This document shows positions 50,657 to 60,289 of a stretch of DNA of 64,000 nt, piece by piece. A program made the position numbers and the translations under genes. The notes beneath the pieces were generated by a model that was not told where the DNA came from, searched no databases, and worked only from the letters and a program-made list of their open reading frames with translations. The DNA lies in assembly GCF_018417595.1 (NCBI RefSeq), contig NZ_CP070982.1, positions 1,699,501 through 1,763,500 of the forward strand, written 5' to 3'. This DNA is from Pseudomonas entomophila. Lineage in GTDB: Bacteria > Pseudomonadota > Gammaproteobacteria > Pseudomonadales > Pseudomonadaceae. How positions within the stretch are numbered: position 1 is the first letter of the stretch; each line of letters starts with the position of its first letter.

Positions 50657-51853
50657 TTACAGCACTTCGACGATGGCCTTGGTGACCACGTGGATGTTGC
50701 TCTGGTTCAGCGCCGCGACCGCGATGCGGCCGGTGTCCAGCGCGTAGATGCCGAACTCGCTCTTCAGGCGGGACACTTGCTCAACGGTCAGGCCCGAGTA
50801 GGAGAACATGCCGCACTGGCGGCCGACGAAGCTGAAGTCACGGTTGGCGCCGTATTCGGCCAGCAACTGGACCATCTGCTTGCGCATGCCGTGGATGCGC
50901 TCGCGCATCTCGGCCAGCTCGGTTTCCCACATCTGGCACAGCTCGGGGCTGTTGAGCACGGCGGCGACGATGCTGGCGCCGTGGGTCGGTGGGTTGGAGT
51001 AGGTGGTGCGGATCACACGCTTGACCTGCGACAGCACGCGGGTGCTTTCGTCTTTAGAGGCGGTGACGATCGACAGGGCGCCGACACGCTCGCCGTACAG
51101 CGAGAACGACTTGGAGAACGAGCTGGAGACGAAGAACTCCAGGCCAGACTCGGCGAACAGGCGCACAGCGAAGGCGTCTTCGGCGATGCCGGCGCCGAAG
51201 CCCTGGTAGGCCATGTCGAGGAAGGGCACGTGGCCTTTAGCCTTGACCACTTCGAGCACGTTCTTCCAGTCGTCCAGCGACAGATCGACGCCGGTCGGGT
51301 TGTGGCAGCAGGCGTGCAAGACGATGATCGAGCCGGACGGCAGCTTGTTCAGGTCTTCGAGCATGCCGGCGCGGTTGACATCGTGGCTGGCTGCATCGTA
51401 GTAACGGTAGGTCTGCACCGGGAAACCAGCGGTTTCGAACAGCGCGCGGTGGTTTTCCCAGCTCGGGTCGCTGATGGCGACCACGGCGCCTGGCTGCAGG
51501 CGCTTGAGGAAGTCGGCACCGATCTTCAGAGCGCCGGTACCGCCGACAGCCTGCACGGTGACCACGCGGCCTTCTGCCAGCAGTGGCGACGCTTTACCGA
51601 AGATCAGCTTCTGCACCGCCTGGTCGTACTGGGCGATGCCGTCGATCGGCAGGTAGCCGCGGGAGGCGTGCTGGGCGGCACGGGCGGTTTCGGCTTCGAT
51701 CACCGCGCGCAGCAGCGGGATACGGCCTTCCTCATTGCAGTAGACGCCTACGCCCAGGTTGACTTTGTCAGTGCGTGGGTCGGCGTTGAATGCTTCGTTG
51801 AGGCCCAGGATGGGGTCGCGGGGTGCCAGCTCGACTGCGGAAAACAGGCTCAT
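50657..51853 (-). CDS. tyrB: Aromatic/aspartate amino acid aminotransferase (TyrB/AspC family)
   Basis: 398 residues. Class I PLP aminotransferase for aspartate, tyrosine and phenylalanine. GVGVYCNEEGRIPLLRAV, VQAVGGTGALK, HACCHNPTGVD, DMAYQGFGAG and the PLP lysine in SSSFSKSFSLYGERVG are visible. Start MSLFSAVELAPRDP, the family N-terminus. Divergent from uvrB as in P. aeruginosa (PA3139/PA3138). Symbol by family, not proven. Confidence 0.92.
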   Translation of the reverse strand: MSLFSAVELAPRDPILGLNEAFNADPRTDKVNLGVGVYCNEEGRIPLLRAVIEAETARAAQHASRGYLPIDGIAQYDQAVQKLIFGKASPLLAEGRVVTVQAVGGTGALKIGADFLKRLQPGAVVAISDPSWENHRALFETAGFPVQTYRYYDAASHDVNRAGMLEDLNKLPSGSIIVLHACCHNPTGVDLSLDDWKNVLEVVKAKGHVPFLDMAYQGFGAGIAEDAFAVRLFAESGLEFFVSSSFSKSFSLYGERVGALSIVTASKDESTRVLSQVKRVIRTTYSNPPTHGASIVAAVLNSPELCQMWETELAEMRERIHGMRKQMVQLLAEYGANRDFSFVGRQCGMFSYSGLTVEQVSRLKSEFGIYALDTGRIAVAALNQSNIHVVTKAIVEVL

Positions 51854-52143
51854 TGTTACCTTGGCTCTGAATAGGAGAGTGATAGGGGTCGCCACGCTCC
51901 AGCCGAATGCACTGAAGCGGTGCACAAACGGGGAGTCAGTATAGTGATACCGGTCGGTCACTGCGACAGTCTGGCGCAGCTTTTATGGTTGTTTGCGCAA
52001 ATATTTTTCGACCATTGGTCGAATTGCCCGGTCCATTGTCATGAGCGCTCACAGGTCGGGCTTGAATCCCGCGCCCGCACGCCGCATTTGGGTATAGACT
52101 ACTGGCTAAATTTACAGTTGCCGCGACATCCACGAGGTCCGTC

Positions 52144-54159
52144 ATGTCCGAGTTCCAGCTCGTCACCCGATTCCAGCCGGCCGGCGACCAGCCCGAAGCC
52201 ATCCGCCAGATGGTCGAGGGTATCGACGCCGGCCTGTCGCACCAGACCCTGCTCGGGGTGACCGGCTCGGGCAAGACATTCAGCATCGCCAATGTCATCC
52301 AGCAGGTGCAGCGCCCAACGATGGTGCTGGCCCCCAACAAGACGCTGGCCGCCCAGTTGTATGGCGAGTTCAAGGCGTTCTTCCCGAACAATGCGGTCGA
52401 GTACTTCGTTTCGTACTACGACTACTACCAGCCCGAAGCCTACGTGCCGTCGTCGGACACCTTCATCGAGAAGGACGCCTCGATCAACGACCACATCGAG
52501 CAGATGCGCCTGTCGGCGACTAAGGCGTTGCTTGAGCGGCGCGACGCGATCATCGTCACCACCGTTTCGTGCATCTATGGCCTGGGCAGTCCCGAGACGT
52601 ACCTTAAGATGGTCCTGCACGTCGACCGCGGCGACAAGCTTGACCAGCGTGCCCTGTTGCGCCGCCTGGCCGACCTGCAGTACACCCGCAACGAGATGGA
52701 TTTCGCCCGCGCCACTTTCCGCGTGCGCGGCGACGTGATCGATGTCTTTCCGGCTGAATCGGACCTTGAAGCCATCCGTATCGAGCTGTTCGACGACGAG
52801 GTGGAGAACATCGCCGCGTTCGACCCGCTGACCGGTGAGGTGATCCGCAAGCTGCCGCGCTTCACCTTCTACCCCAAGAGTCACTACGTCACCCCGCGGG
52901 AGACGTTGGTCGAGGCGGTGGAAGGGATCAAGGAAGAGCTCAAGGACCGTCTCGAGTATCTGAACACGCACAACAAGCTGGTGGAGGCGCAGCGCCTGGA
53001 ACAACGCACCCGTTTCGACCTGGAGATGATCCTCGAACTGGGCTACTGCAACGGCATCGAGAACTACTCGCGCTACCTCTCCGGGCGCCCGGCCGGCGCG
53101 CCGCCGCCCACGCTCTACGACTACCTGCCCGATGACGCGTTGCTGGTGATCGACGAGTCCCACGTCAGCGTTCCGCAGGTCGGCGCCATGTACAAGGGCG
53201 ACCGTTCACGCAAGGAAACGCTGGTGGAGTACGGTTTCCGCCTGCCGTCGGCACTGGACAACCGTCCCATGCGCTTCGATGAATGGGAGGCAGTCAGCCC
53301 GCAGACCATTTTCGTGTCCGCCACGCCCGGCCCCTACGAGGCCGAGCATGCCGGGCGGGTGGTGGAGCAGGTGGTGCGCCCCACAGGCCTGGTCGACCCC
53401 CAGGTCGAGGTGCGCCCGGCGCTCACCCAGGTCGACGACCTGCTCTCGGAGATCGGCAAGCGCGTCGCCCAGGGCGAGCGGGTGTTGGCCACCACGCTGA
53501 CGAAGCGCATGGCCGAGGACCTCACCGACTACCTGGCCGACCACGATGTGCGGGTACGTTACCTGCACTCGGACATCGACACCGTCGAGCGGGTCGAGAT
53601 CATCCGCGACCTGCGCCTCGGGACCTTCGACGTGCTGGTGGGCATCAACTTGCTGCGCGAGGGCCTGGACATGCCCGAGGTGTCGCTGGTAGCCATCCTC
53701 GACGCCGACAAGGAAGGTTTCCTGCGCTCCGAGCGCTCGCTGATCCAGACCATCGGCCGCGCCGCGCGCAACCTCAACGGCAAGGCGATCCTCTACGCCG
53801 ACAACATTACCGGCTCCATGCAGCGCGCCATCGACGAGACCGAGCGGCGGCGCGAGAAGCAGATCGCGTTCAACGCGGCCAACGGCATCGTGCCCAAGGG
53901 CGTGGTCAAGGACATCACCGACATCATGGAGGGCGCAACTGTGCCGGGTGCGCGCAGCAAGAAGCGCAAGGGCATGGCCAAGGCGGCGGAGGAGGCCGGG
54001 CGTTACGAGGTCGAACTGCAGACGCCGGCGCAGATCACCAAGCGCATCAAGCAACTGGAAGAGAAAATGTTCCAGTTCGCCCGCGACCTGGAGTTCGAGG
54101 CCGCGGCGCAGTTGCGCGACGAAATCGGGCAGTTGCGCGAGCGCCTGATTACCAGTTGA
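52144..54159 (+). CDS. uvrB: Excinuclease ABC subunit B
   Basis: 671 residues. Damage-verifying helicase of nucleotide excision repair. Walker A GVTGSGKT at 38-45, the beta-hairpin region [24 protein letters not shown] at about 338, and a C-terminal UVR domain ([20 protein letters not shown]) that binds UvrC. Full length. Monocistronic; a REP doublet follows. No LexA box was identified upstream. Confidence 0.98.
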   Translation: MSEFQLVTRFQPAGDQPEAIRQMVEGIDAGLSHQTLLGVTGSGKTFSIANVIQQVQRPTMVLAPNKTLAAQLYGEFKAFFPNNAVEYFVSYYDYYQPEAYVPSSDTFIEKDASINDHIEQMRLSATKALLERRDAIIVTTVSCIYGLGSPETYLKMVLHVDRGDKLDQRALLRRLADLQYTRNEMDFARATFRVRGDVIDVFPAESDLEAIRIELFDDEVENIAAFDPLTGEVIRKLPRFTFYPKSHYVTPRETLVEAVEGIKEELKDRLEYLNTHNKLVEAQRLEQRTRFDLEMILELGYCNGIENYSRYLSGRPAGAPPPTLYDYLPDDALLVIDESHVSVPQVGAMYKGDRSRKETLVEYGFRLPSALDNRPMRFDEWEAVSPQTIFVSATPGPYEAEHAGRVVEQVVRPTGLVDPQVEVRPALTQVDDLLSEIGKRVAQGERVLATTLTKRMAEDLTDYLADHDVRVRYLHSDIDTVERVEIIRDLRLGTFDVLVGINLLREGLDMPEVSLVAILDADKEGFLRSERSLIQTIGRAARNLNGKAILYADNITGSMQRAIDETERRREKQIAFNAANGIVPKGVVKDITDIMEGATVPGARSKKRKGMAKAAEEAGRYEVELQTPAQITKRIKQLEEKMFQFARDLEFEAAAQLRDEIGQLRERLITS

Positions 54160-54204
54160 TCCGCCCCTGGTTCGCCAACCGCACCCATTGATTTGGCGCT
54201 ACCT

Positions 54205-54290
54205 CTGTAGGAGCGGCTTCAGCCGCGATCACCCGCAAAGCGGGTGCCAGGACCGCGTTAAATGCATCGCGGCTGAAGCCGCTCCTACAG
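54205..54290. repeat. REP doublet (family B)
   Basis: CTGTAGGAGCGGCTTCAGCC and inverted GGCTGAAGCCGCTCCTACAG with an inner ACCCGCAAAGCGGGT stem; between uvrB and the efflux gene. Confidence 0.9.
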
Positions 54291-54314
54291 CGAACCGCCC
54301 AGGCAGTTTGCAAA

Positions 54315-55865
54315 CTAATGTGCTTCCCCTGCCTTCAGCCCCTGCGGCAACTTCCTGGTCAGCAACACTGCCAGCATACTCACCGCCAAGCCGATCCCGA
54401 CAAAGTGGAAGGCATCGTTGTAGGCCATGATCAACGCCTGCTGGTGGGTAATCTCCGAGAGCTTGCCCAGCGCCGCTGTGTCGCTCCCCAACCGCTCGCC
54501 CAACTGCGCCAACCGCTCCGCGACCTGTGGATTGCTCGGCACCAGCGCTTCGCGCAGGTAGTCGAAATACACCTTGGTCCGTGCATCCAGCAACGTCGCC
54601 AGCAGCGCGATGCCGATGGCGCCACCGAGGTTGCGCAGGATATTGAACAGGCTCGACGCCGACCCCGCGTCCTGCGGTTGTATGAAGGCCGTGGCGATCA
54701 GCGAGATGGTCACCATGATCATGGGCTGGCCGATGGCGCGGATCACCTGGATCTGGTTGAACTGTGGCCCGGCGAAATCCGGGTTGAGCACCCCCGAGCT
54801 GAAACTGGCCAGGCCGAACAGGCAGAAGCCCAGGGCGCACAGTACTTTGGGCGGGATCACCTTCATCAGCAGCGGCACCAGCGGGATCAGGAACAGCTGT
54901 GGCACCCCCATCCACATGATCACTTCGCCGATCTGCAGGGCGTTGTAGCCCTGGATCTGCGCCAGGTATAGCGGCAGCAAGTAGATCGAACCGTACAACC
55001 CGACCCCCATGCCCAGGCTGGCGATACTCGACAGGCCGAAGTTGCGGTTACCAAGGATGCGCAGGTTGATCAGCGGGTGAGGGCGGGAGAATTGCAGGAT
55101 CACGAACAGGATCAGGCTGAGCAGGGCGATGGTGCCCAGGCCCACGATCAGGCTCGATTCGAGCCAGTCCTTGCGATGGCCTTCCTCCAGGAAAACCTGA
55201 AGGCAGCCCAAGCCAATGCCCAGGCTGATGATGCCGGCGTAATCGGTGCTTTTCAGCAACTCCCAGTGGGCTTCTTTCTTTTCCAGCCCGTAGAGCAGGC
55301 CGGCGATCATCACCAATCCGGGCGGGATGTTGATGTAGAAGATGTACTCCCAGCCCCAGTTCTCGGTCAGCCAACCACCCAGTGTCGGGCCGATGGAGGG
55401 CGCGAAGGTGGCCGTCATGGCGAACATGGCCATGCCCTTGGCGCGATGGTGTTCGGGCAGCTTGATCAAGGTCAGGGTGAAGGCCAGGGGAATCAGCGCG
55501 CCACCGGTGAACCCCTGCAGGGCCCGGAACACGATCATGCTCTCCAGGTTCCAGGCCATCGAACACAGCAGCGACGACAGCAGAAAACCCAGCGACACCC
55601 ACACCGCCAGGCGCCGGGCCGAAAGCAGCTGCACCAACCACGCGGTCAGCGGGATCATGATGATCTCCGCCACCAGGTAGGAGGTGGAGATCCACGAGCC
55701 TTCCTCCAGGGTCGCCGACAGCGCACCCTGGATGTCCTTGAGCGAGGAGTTGGTGATCTGGATGTCCAGCACCGCCATGAAGGCGCCGAGCATCACGCTC
55801 ATTACCGCGATCCAGTCGCGCCGAGTCGGCTCGGCGGTGGGCCGCAGGAGCTGGTCACCGGCCAT
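54315..55865 (-). CDS. DHA2-family drug efflux permease (EmrB-like)
   Basis: 516 residues with about 14 hydrophobic helices. MFS permease working with the membrane-fusion protein upstream and an outer-membrane channel. LDIQITNSSLKDIQGAL, GGALIPLAFTL and FAPSIGPTLGGWLTENWGW are DHA2 signatures (motif C). Start ATG 55865 has GGGG 6 bases before; the gene overlaps the end of the HlyD gene by 11 bases. No regulator is adjacent. Confidence 0.93.
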   Translation of the reverse strand: MAGDQLLRPTAEPTRRDWIAVMSVMLGAFMAVLDIQITNSSLKDIQGALSATLEEGSWISTSYLVAEIIMIPLTAWLVQLLSARRLAVWVSLGFLLSSLLCSMAWNLESMIVFRALQGFTGGALIPLAFTLTLIKLPEHHRAKGMAMFAMTATFAPSIGPTLGGWLTENWGWEYIFYINIPPGLVMIAGLLYGLEKKEAHWELLKSTDYAGIISLGIGLGCLQVFLEEGHRKDWLESSLIVGLGTIALLSLILFVILQFSRPHPLINLRILGNRNFGLSSIASLGMGVGLYGSIYLLPLYLAQIQGYNALQIGEVIMWMGVPQLFLIPLVPLLMKVIPPKVLCALGFCLFGLASFSSGVLNPDFAGPQFNQIQVIRAIGQPMIMVTISLIATAFIQPQDAGSASSLFNILRNLGGAIGIALLATLLDARTKVYFDYLREALVPSNPQVAERLAQLGERLGSDTAALGKLSEITHQQALIMAYNDAFHFVGIGLAVSMLAVLLTRKLPQGLKAGEAH

Positions 55866-56904
55866 CCGCATCCCCATCGCGCAGGTCGACCGTGGCGGTG
55901 ACCGACATGCCTGGGCGGATTCGGCCATGCAGCGGGTTGTCGGCGGCGAAGGTCAGCTTGACCGGAATGCGCTGCACCACCTTGGTGAAGTTGCCGGTGG
56001 CGTTGTCTGGTGGCAGCAGGCTGAACTGGGCGCCGGAGGCGGCGAACAGGCTGTTCACGCGGCCTTCGATCGGTGTGTCGGGGTAGCTGTCGAACACCAG
56101 TTCAGCGCGCTGGCCGGGGTGCATCCTGCCGATCTGGGTCTCCTTGAAATTGGCCTGCACCCAGATAGCCTCGTCGGGGACGATCGACAACAGGTAGGCG
56201 CCGGCCTGCACCACCTGGCCGTTGCGCGCGCTGCGCTGGCCAATGGTGCCGCTGATCGGCGCGTGGATCTCGCAGCGGGTCAGGTTCAACTCCGCTTGGG
56301 CCAGGTCGGCGCGGGCGTTGGCGATCTGTGCGTCGAGGCGCTTGAGTTCAGCGGTCAGGGCATCGACCTGCTGGCGCTGGCCTTTGAGGTCGGCCTGGGC
56401 CTTGTCGACCTGGGAGCGGGCGACATGGCTGTCTGCCGAGAGGGTGGTGACCCGCTCTTCAGAGATGAAGCCGGGCTTGCGCAGGGCCTGGGCGCGGTTG
56501 AGGTCGAGCTGCGAGCGATCGAGGGTGGCCTGGCTGGCGGCGACCTGGGCCTGGCCGGCGGCGATCAGGCTACCCTGCTGGGTCAGGCGGCTCTGCGCCT
56601 GCACCCGTTCGGCCTCGCGGGTGGCCAGGGCGGCACGGGCGCGCTCGATGGCCAGTTCGAAATCGGCAGTTTCCAGGCGTACCAGCAGGTCCCCCTTGCT
56701 GACGTGCTGGTTGTCTTCCACCTGCACCTCATCGATGCGCGCCCCCAGTTGGCTGGAAATGCGCGTGATCTCACCCTGCACATAGGCGTTGTCGGTGCTT
56801 TCGTAGAAGCGCCCCTTGAAATACCAGTGGGCGAGGAAGCCAAGGCCGACGAGCAGCACCAGGGTGATGAAGATCAGCAGGCGACGTTTGAGTTGGGCGG
56901 GCAT
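55855..56904 (-). CDS. HlyD/EmrA-type membrane fusion protein
   Basis: 349 residues. Periplasmic adaptor. One N-terminal helix (LLIFITLVLLVGLGFLAHWY, about 8-27), biotinyl-lipoyl halves around TDNAYVQGEITRISSQLGA and ARNGQVVQAGAYLLSIVP, and a long coiled-coil hairpin (about 75-190). Start MPAQLKRRLL at 56904 with AGG in front. First gene of the pair with the permease. Confidence 0.93.
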   Translation of the reverse strand: MPAQLKRRLLIFITLVLLVGLGFLAHWYFKGRFYESTDNAYVQGEITRISSQLGARIDEVQVEDNQHVSKGDLLVRLETADFELAIERARAALATREAERVQAQSRLTQQGSLIAAGQAQVAASQATLDRSQLDLNRAQALRKPGFISEERVTTLSADSHVARSQVDKAQADLKGQRQQVDALTAELKRLDAQIANARADLAQAELNLTRCEIHAPISGTIGQRSARNGQVVQAGAYLLSIVPDEAIWVQANFKETQIGRMHPGQRAELVFDSYPDTPIEGRVNSLFAASGAQFSLLPPDNATGNFTKVVQRIPVKLTFAADNPLHGRIRPGMSVTATVDLRDGDADGR

Positions 56905-57047
56905 GGGGACCTGGGTTCCAGAAATGTAAGCAAATTTAACAGTGGCAGCCGGCGCCGTCACAAGTGACGATAGCGCCATTGCTGGAGCCCGGTGCCCGCT
57001 CCCTGCTAACATCCAGCCTTTGTTTCAATCTTCGTTCGAGACTCCCA

Positions 57048-58529
57048 ATGACCACCGTTCGCACGCGTATCGCGCCATCGCCCACTGGCGACCCCCATGT
57101 CGGCACCGCCTACATCGCCCTGTTCAACTACTGCTTTGCCAAGCAGCACGGCGGTGAGTTCATCCTGCGGATCGAAGACACCGACCAGTTGCGCTCCACT
57201 CGCGAGTCGGAGCAGCAGATCTTCGACGCCCTGCGTTGGCTCGGCATCGAGTGGAACGAAGGCCCCGACGTCGGCGGCCCGCACGGTCCGTACCGGCAGA
57301 GCGAGCGTGGCGAGATCTACGCCAAGTACGCCAAGGAACTGGTCGACGCCGGCCATGCCTTCTACTGCTTCTGCACCGCCGAAGAGCTGGAGCAGATGCG
57401 CGCCGAGCAGATGGCCCGTGGCGAAACCCCGCGCTATGACGGTCGCGCGCTGCTGCTGAGCGACGAGGAAGTGCAGCGTCGCCTGGCTGCTGGCGAACCG
57501 CACGTGATCCGCATGAAGGTGCCGAGCGAAGGCATCTGCGTGGTGCCGGACATGCTCCGTGGCGATGTCGAGATCCCATGGGACCGCATGGACATGCAGG
57601 TGCTGATGAAGAACGACGGCCTGCCGACGTACTTCCTGGCCAATGTGGTCGACGACCACCTGATGGGCATCACCCACGTGCTGCGCGGTGAAGAGTGGCT
57701 GCCGTCGGCGCCCAAGCTGATCAAGTTGTACGAGTATTTCGGTTGGGAGCAGCCCAAGCTGTGCTACATGCCGCTGCTGCGCAACCCTGACAAGAGCAAG
57801 CTGTCGAAGCGCAAGAACCCGACCTCGGTGACCTTCTACGAGCGCATGGGCTTCATGCCCGAAGCCATGCTCAACTACCTGGGCCGCATGGGCTGGTCGA
57901 TGCCGGACGAGCGCGAGAAGTTCTCGCTGGCGGAAATGGTCGAGCACTTCGACCTGTCGCGCATCTCCCTGGGTGGCCCGATCTTCGACATCGAGAAGCT
58001 CTCCTGGCTGAACGGCCAGTGGCTGCGTGAGCTGCCGGTGGAAGAGTTCGCCGCGCGCGTGCAGAAGTGGGCCTTCAACAGCGACTACATGATGAAGATC
58101 GCCCCGCACGTCCAGGGCCGGGTCGAGACCTTCAGCCAGGTCGCGCCGCTGGGTGGCTTCTTCTTCGAAGGCGCGCTCAAGCTCGATGCAAAATTGTTCG
58201 AGAGCAAGAAACTGTCGGCCGACCAGGTACGCCAGGTGATGCAACTGATCCTGTGGAAGCTGGAAAGCCTGCGCCAGTGGGAGAAGGACCGTATCACCGG
58301 CTGCATCCAGGCCGTGGTCGAGTCGCTGGAGCTCAAGTTGCGTGATGCCATGCCGCTGATGTTCGCCGCCATCACTGGCCAGGCCAGCTCGGTGTCGGTG
58401 CTCGACGCCATGGAAATCCTCGGCCCGGACCTGACCCGCTACCGCCTGCGCCAGGCCATCGATCTGCTCGGTGGTGTGTCGAAGAAGGAAAACAAGGAGT
58501 GGGAGAAGCTGCTGGCGAATATCGCCTGA
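57048..58529 (+). CDS. gltX: Glutamate-tRNA ligase
   Basis: 493 residues. Charges tRNA-Glu. Class I HIGH-like motif [11 protein letters not shown] (9-19) and KMSKS-like KLSKR (251-255). The start is [12 protein letters not shown]; the open frame upstream is not conserved. Located directly in front of three tRNA-Glu genes. Two REP arms follow the stop. Confidence 0.97.
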   Translation: MTTVRTRIAPSPTGDPHVGTAYIALFNYCFAKQHGGEFILRIEDTDQLRSTRESEQQIFDALRWLGIEWNEGPDVGGPHGPYRQSERGEIYAKYAKELVDAGHAFYCFCTAEELEQMRAEQMARGETPRYDGRALLLSDEEVQRRLAAGEPHVIRMKVPSEGICVVPDMLRGDVEIPWDRMDMQVLMKNDGLPTYFLANVVDDHLMGITHVLRGEEWLPSAPKLIKLYEYFGWEQPKLCYMPLLRNPDKSKLSKRKNPTSVTFYERMGFMPEAMLNYLGRMGWSMPDEREKFSLAEMVEHFDLSRISLGGPIFDIEKLSWLNGQWLRELPVEEFAARVQKWAFNSDYMMKIAPHVQGRVETFSQVAPLGGFFFEGALKLDAKLFESKKLSADQVRQVMQLILWKLESLRQWEKDRITGCIQAVVESLELKLRDAMPLMFAAITGQASSVSVLDAMEILGPDLTRYRLRQAIDLLGGVSKKENKEWEKLLANIA

Positions 58530-58550
58530 GGCAATGTTATTTGCCATTCT

Positions 58551-58634
58551 GTAGGAGCGGATTTATCCGCGAAGCAGGCGACGCGGTGGATGGCACCGGC
58601 TTCGCCGGTGTTCGCGGCTTAAGCCGCTCCTACA
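58551..58634. repeat. REP doublet, hybrid of families A and B
   Basis: GTAGGAGCGGATTTATCCGCG and inverted CGCGGCTTAAGCCGCTCCTAC with inner ACCGGCTTCGCCGGT. The left arm is family-A-like, the right family-B-like. Confidence 0.85.
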
Positions 58635-58718
58635 CGTTTGCGCGAAGTGATCCAGAAGGGCAGGGCGGTAAGTGATTGTTATCTGTGAAAAAAATTTTGA
58701 ATATTTTCAAAAATTCGT

Positions 58719-58747
58719 TTGACAGCCCTGCAATCCGATCTTAATAT
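58719..58747 (+). promoter_or_regulatory. sigma70 promoter of the Ala-Glu tRNA cluster
   Basis: TTGACA (58719-58724), 17 bases, TAATAT (58742-58747), then GCGCCCCG, a G+C-rich discriminator. A very A+T-rich UP-like tract (AAAAAAATTTTGAATATTTT) lies upstream. Near-consensus, as expected for stable RNA. Confidence 0.9.
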
Positions 58748-58822
58748 GCGCCCCGTCCACAGCGATGAACGAAAACGAAACGCCAGGCACCCAGCCAGCG
58801 CTTCGGTTCAAAGCGACATTGT

Positions 58823-58898
58823 GGGGCTATAGCTCAGCTGGGAGAGCGCCTGCATGGCATGCAGGAGGTCAGCGGTTCGATCCCGCTTAGCTCCACCA
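58823..58898 (+). tRNA. tRNA-Ala (GGC)
   Basis: 76 bases with CCA. Acceptor GGGGCTA pairs with TAGCTCC; anticodon loop ATGGCAT in CTGC/GCAG stem. Confidence 0.98.
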
Positions 58899-58970
58899 AA
58901 TTCCGACTGGTAGCAAAAGCTGCCAGGCAAGGCCGGTTCCAGCAAACGGGTCTTGAAGGTAAGAAGGTTC

Positions 58971-59046
58971 GTCCCCTTCGTCTAGTGGCCTAGGACACCG
59001 CCCTTTCACGGCGGTAACAGGGGTTCGAGTCCCCTAGGGGACGCCA
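58971..59046 (+). tRNA. tRNA-Glu (TTC)
   Basis: Identical to the copies near 11.2 kb. 76 bases with CCA. Confidence 0.98.
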
Positions 59047-59099
59047 GTTTTGCACAAGCGATGTTTCACGATGTCGCTGGGCCGAGAGGCTAGAAATCC

Positions 59100-59175
59100 G
59101 GGGCTATAGCTCAGCTGGGAGAGCGCCTGCATGGCATGCAGGAGGTCAGCGGTTCGATCCCGCTTAGCTCCACCA
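59100..59175 (+). tRNA. tRNA-Ala (GGC)
   Basis: Second identical copy in the duplicated Ala-Glu unit. Confidence 0.98.
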
Positions 59176-59217
59176 ATTTTGCCGCGGTTCGTGAAAACGG
59201 ATCGGCACGAAGGTTAC

Positions 59218-59293
59218 GTCCCCTTCGTCTAGTGGCCTAGGACACCGCCCTTTCACGGCGGTAACAGGGGTTCGAGTCCCCTAGGGGACGCCA
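59218..59293 (+). tRNA. tRNA-Glu (TTC)
   Basis: Identical copy; followed by a terminator-like hairpin. Confidence 0.98.
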
Positions 59294-59317
59294 CTTTTAC
59301 CCGCGTTTTGCGGGAGT

Positions 59318-59355
59318 TGAAAGGCTCATCATCAGATGGATGAGCCTTTTGTTTT
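59318..59355 (+). terminator. Hairpin with T-run inside tRNA cluster
   Basis: AAGGCTCATC pairs with GATGAGCCTT, followed by TTGTTTTACTC. It would partly terminate before the third Ala-Glu pair. Confidence 0.7.
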
Positions 59356-59359
59356 ACTC

Positions 59360-59435
59360 GGGGCTATAGCTCAGCTGGGAGAGCGCCTGCATGGCATGCA
59401 GGAGGTCAGCGGTTCGATCCCGCTTAGCTCCACCA
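59360..59435 (+). tRNA. tRNA-Ala (GGC)
   Basis: Third identical copy. Confidence 0.98.
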
Positions 59436-59477
59436 TTTTCGCCACGGTTCGCGAAAGCGATCCGGCACGAAGGTCAA

Positions 59478-59553
59478 GTCCCCTTCGTCTAGTGGCCTAG
59501 GACACCGCCCTTTCACGGCGGTAACAGGGGTTCGAGTCCCCTAGGGGACGCCA
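59478..59553 (+). tRNA. tRNA-Glu (TTC)
   Basis: Fifth tRNA-Glu of the window, same sequence. Confidence 0.98.
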
Positions 59554-59580
59554 ATTTTTTACCCGCGTTTTGCGGGACTT

Positions 59581-59622
59581 ATAAGGCTCATTCGATTATT
59601 GAATGGGCCTTTTGTTTTTTCT
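59581..59622 (+). terminator. Terminator of second tRNA cluster
   Basis: AAGGCTCATTC pairs with GAATGGGCCTT, followed by TTGTTTTTTC. A diverged copy of the hairpin at 59318. Confidence 0.82.
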
Positions 59623-59680
59623 GCCCCCCAAACATTTTTTCGACCCCCTCTCAGCGGGTGCAAATAGCGCTTGCCATAAA

Positions 59681-59712
59681 ATATTATAAGCATAATATGT
59701 TGCTCATAATAT
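59681..59712. promoter_or_regulatory. Operator-like palindrome before tetR
   Basis: ATATTAT (59681-59687), AAGC, ATAATAT (59692-59698), and a further half site CATAATAT (59705-59712), 13 bases before the TetR start. Likely autoregulation site; also A+T-rich enough to hold the promoter. Confidence 0.65.
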
Positions 59713-59724
59713 TTGAGGTGAGCC

Positions 59725-60264
59725 ATGAGCGACAAGAAGAGCAAGACCCGCGAGCGGATTCTCGAAGCCGCCCGCAGCGCCTTGATCCAGCATGGCCCGG
59801 CCGACCCGAGTGTCAGCCAGGTGATGGGCGCTGCAGGTCTGACGGTGGGGGGCTTCTACGCCCACTTCGACAGCAAGGACGAGCTCATGCTCGAGGCGTT
59901 CCGCCAGTTGCTGGGCGAGCGTCGTGGGTTGCTGGCCAAGGTCGACCCAAGCCTGGATGGCGCCGAGCGCCGTGCACTGGCGGCTGCCTTCTACCTGTCG
60001 CGCAAGCATCGCGACGCCGAGGTGCAGGCCTGCCCGATCCCCAGCGCGATGGGTGAAATGCAACGCTTGCCGCCAGCGTTCCGCGAGGTGCTGGCCGAAC
60101 ATATCGAGCTGATGACCGCGCAAATGGTCGATCGCCCCGAGGACATCGACAAGGCCCTGGCCGACTTCGCCCTGATGGTAGGTGGCCTGGCCGTGGCCAG
60201 GGCGCTCGGGCCGGGTGAGCTGTCCGACCGTATCCTGCGTGCCGCCAAGTCGGCGGTGATCTGA
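59725..60264 (+). CDS. TetR family transcriptional regulator
   Basis: 179 residues. N-terminal HTH (PSVSQVMGAAGLTVGGFYAHFDSKDEL, about 28-54) with the AcrR/NemR-like form. Short C-terminal domain. The A+T-rich palindrome directly upstream suggests it represses itself and the hydrolase 25 bases downstream. TGAGG is before the start. Ligand unknown; a reactive lipid or aldehyde is conceivable. Confidence 0.92.
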   Translation: MSDKKSKTRERILEAARSALIQHGPADPSVSQVMGAAGLTVGGFYAHFDSKDELMLEAFRQLLGERRGLLAKVDPSLDGAERRALAAAFYLSRKHRDAEVQACPIPSAMGEMQRLPPAFREVLAEHIELMTAQMVDRPEDIDKALADFALMVGGLAVARALGPGELSDRILRAAKSAVI

Positions 60265-60289
60265 ACAACCTGCCCCCTGGAGCAAGGCG

